The position numbers and the translations under genes are program-made. Below, in pieces: positions 5,971 through 5,980 of a stretch of 5,980 nt of DNA. This DNA comes from CAYTQK01 sp964439745 (GTDB lineage: Bacteria > Desulfobacterota > Desulfobacteria > Desulfobacterales > Desulfosudaceae). The stretch lies in the NCBI GenBank assembly GCA_964439745.1, contig CAYTQK010000208.1, positions 1 through 5,980 of the forward strand, in the 5' to 3' direction. The notes below the pieces were generated by a model. It worked only from the letters and a program-made list of their open reading frames with translations, was not told the DNA's origin and made no database searches. Numbering within the stretch: the first letter of the stretch is position 1; each line of letters begins with the position of its first letter.

Positions 5971-5980
5971 ATGGCCGTTC
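5971..5980 (+). CDS. Possible start of a further gene, cut by window edge
   Basis: An ATG at 5971 follows GGGAG (5961-5965) with a five-base spacer, reading Met-Ala-Val before the window ends. The AT-rich stretch 5895-5940 just upstream, in a GC-rich neighbourhood, is promoter-like (for example GATAAT at 5924-5929), but no clear -35 box matches. Product unknown. Confidence 0.3.

Noticed and set aside
1..5980. CRISPR array, tRNA, rRNA, insertion sequence or toxin-antitoxin pair.
   Set aside because: No regularly spaced direct repeats, cloverleaf-like segment, transposase frame or paired small genes were seen on either strand.

Overview
The window reads as chromosomal DNA of a GC-rich, probably anaerobic, Gram-negative bacterium. 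The best guess is a Desulfobacterota-type sulfate reducer or relative. This rests on the style of the genes: a MASE3 sensor kinase, a PAS domain with a C-x10-C-x2-C cysteine cluster, an archaeal/deltaproteobacterial-looking lipoamide-dehydrogenase-family flavoprotein, and a candidate palindromic intergenic repeat. No taxonomic marker is present, so this is inference. All intact genes lie on the + strand; the only recognisable minus-strand gene is a decayed remnant.

Layout. (1) 2-658: a nicotinamidase (PncA type), cut at its 5' end by the window edge. (2) 659-892: an intergenic stretch with two hairpins and a small palindrome, which looks like half of a dispersed palindromic repeat. It directly follows a short signal-peptide-like reading that is broken by stops. 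(3) 893-2314: a complete class I pyridine nucleotide-disulfide oxidoreductase of the dihydrolipoamide dehydrogenase family. (4) About 2325-2505, minus strand, converging on the flavoprotein gene: the frameshifted, N-terminally truncated remnant of a YbhB/YbcL (PEBP / Raf-kinase-inhibitor-like) gene. (5) 2674-2702: an almost perfect sigma70 promoter (TTGACA, 17 nt, TATAAA). (6) 2785-3174: a receiver domain that runs out of frame just after its conserved lysine, followed in the +1 frame (to 3442) by an ATPase domain of a NarL/DegS-type histidine kinase. Together they look like one former REC-(sensor)-HisKA_3-HATPase gene with an internal, frame-changing deletion. (7) 3439-5856: an intact 805-residue membrane histidine kinase (MASE3-PAS-PAS-HisKA-HATPase) whose ATG overlaps the stop of the broken gene (ATGA). 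(8) 5857-5980: a downstream inverted repeat, AT-rich DNA and a possible new gene start at the very edge.

Functionally, the first two genes concern NAD salvage and NAD(H)-linked thiol/disulfide redox chemistry. They are separated by 234 bases and probably are not an operon. The second half is a two-component signalling locus in which the leader module has decayed but its promoter, ribosome binding site and overlap with the downstream kinase survive. It may therefore now serve mainly as a transcribed leader for the MASE3 kinase. I found no RNA gene, CRISPR array, insertion sequence or complete new system. The most notable points are the two decayed genes flanking an intact promoter, the cysteine-containing PAS domain and the candidate repeat.
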